Shown here: in pieces, positions 63,101 through 64,000 of the stretch
How positions within the stretch are numbered: the stretch's first letter is position 1
Layout: the number at the start of each line of letters is the position of its first letter
DNA from: Litoditis marina
Taxonomy: Eukaryota > Nematoda > Chromadorea > Rhabditida > Rhabditidae
Direction: 5' to 3'
Assembly (NCBI GenBank): GCA_964036275.1
Contig: CAXIWQ010000126.1
Coordinates: 1 to 64,000, forward strand
Length of the DNA: 64,000 nucleotides
The notes under the pieces: generated by a model
What the model was told of the DNA's origin: nothing
Databases searched by the model: none
What the model saw: only the letters and a program-made list of their open reading frames with translations
Program-made: the position numbers and the translations under genes

Positions 63101-64000
63101 GGTGGATGTGCGCCACAAAATAGATTGTCGTATTAGGTTTTTGTAGCTGGGAGCAACAGACTTGATAGCCGTATGAACTTTTTTCTGTAGCTGCAAGGCA
63201 AAGAGTCAATAACCGCGTTAAGTCGTCTTTTGTGGCTGTGCGCCACAGAATATACAGTCGTCTTAGGTTTTTGTATCTGGGAGCAACAGACTTGATAGCC
63301 GTATGAACTTTTTTCTGTAGCTGCAAGGCAAAGAGTCAATAACCGCGTTAAGTCGTCTTTTGTGGCTGTGCGCCACAGAATATATAGTCGTGTTAGGTCT
63401 TTGTAGCTGGGAGCAACATACTTGATAGCCGTATAAACTTTTTTTTGTAGCTTTACGGCAAAGAGTCAATAACCGCGTTAATTTGTCTTTTGTGGCTGTG
63501 CGCCACAGAATATGAAGTCGTATTAGGTTTTTGTAGCTGGGAGCAACAGACTTGATAGCCGCATAAACTTTTCTCTGTAACTGCAAGCCAAAAAGTCGAT
63601 AACCGCGTCAATTCGTATTTTGTGGCTGTGCGCCACAGAATAGATTGTCGTATTAGGTGTTTGTATCTGGGAGCAACAGATTTGATAGCCGTATGAACTT
63701 TTCTCTTTAACTGCTAGCCAAAAAGTCGATAACCGCGTTAATTCGTATTTTGTGGCTGTGCGCCACAGAATAGATTGTCGTATTAGGTGTTTGTATCTGG
63801 GAGCAACAGATTTGATAGCCGTATGAAATATTCTCTGTAACTGCGAGGCAAAGAGTCAATAACCGCGTTAATTCGTCTTTTGTGGCTGTGCGCCACAGAA
63901 TATATAGTCGTATTAGGTTTTTGTAGCTGGGAGCAACAGACTTGATAGCCGTATGATTTTTTTTTTTGTAGCTGCAAGTCAAAATGTCAATAACCGCGTT
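60184..64000 (+). repeat. 130-bp satellite array, segment 4
   Basis: About 29 monomers in the same orientation. The segment resumes inside the A subunit that was split by the retroelement and continues to the window end mid-monomer. It carries second-set variants (GTATCTGGGAGC, GACTTGATTGCCG, GTGTGCCACAGAAAAG), with a short stretch of first-set variants near 60.66-61.02 kb (GAGGTAATAACC, GTAGCCATGAGC, CGTTATATCG). Its last kilobase is paralogous to 53.2-54.1 kb. No gene is present. Confidence 0.97.

Larger units (their letters stand above)
53220..63850 (+). repeat. Block at 53220-54060 recurring at 63012-63850
   Basis: About 840 bp of the same variant order at a shift of about 9792 bp, with the RTE-like element lying between the copies. 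Shared rare markers are GATAGCCGCATAAAC (53766 and 63558), TTAGGTGTTTGTATCTGG in two successive monomers, and TTCTCTTTAACTGC. The similarity appears to extend leftwards to about 51.7 and 61.5 kb with more rearrangement. Confidence 0.7.

Overview
The window is almost entirely one tandem satellite array, about 56.5 kb or roughly 430 head-to-tail monomers of about 130 bp. Three unrelated transposable elements interrupt it. The array starts and ends mid-monomer, so it runs past both edges. I saw no inverted monomers. I found no host protein gene, rRNA, tRNA or CRISPR array. The only convincing protein-coding sequence is a decayed reverse-transcriptase reading frame in one of the insertions. The organism is an animal and most likely a nematode. 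The support is an RTE-type non-LTR element, an LTR element whose primer-binding site fits animal tRNA-Gly(GCC), and short-intron-like signals in the LTR element. This assignment is an inference.

Layout: satellite 1-28288; a 1161-bp inverted-repeat DNA transposon derivative (28289-29449, 33-bp perfect terminal inverted repeats, TAA target duplication); satellite 29450-35723; a 4701-bp LTR retrotransposon (35724-40424, two 413-bp LTRs differing at 2 sites, ATAAC target duplication) with no recognisable gag or pol; satellite 40425-58558; a 1625-bp 5'-truncated RTE-like element (58559-60183) with one frameshift and one in-frame stop; satellite 60184-64000.

The satellite is layered. Each 130-bp monomer is itself a diverged trimer of units of about 44, 45 and 41 bp. 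Each unit opens with a T-tract followed by GTAGCTG or GTGGCTG. Variant monomers are arranged in higher-order blocks: a 3-mer (390 bp), a 5-mer (650 bp, three copies), and 10-, 11-, 12-, 14-, 15-, 17- and 22-mers. One 1.25-kb block appears identical in both copies. Every insertion has a matching empty site in a paralogous block of the same window, so target duplications and the order of events can be read directly.

The many minus-strand open frames in the array come from a monomer whose length is not a multiple of three and which has a stop in only one minus-strand frame. They are not annotated as genes.
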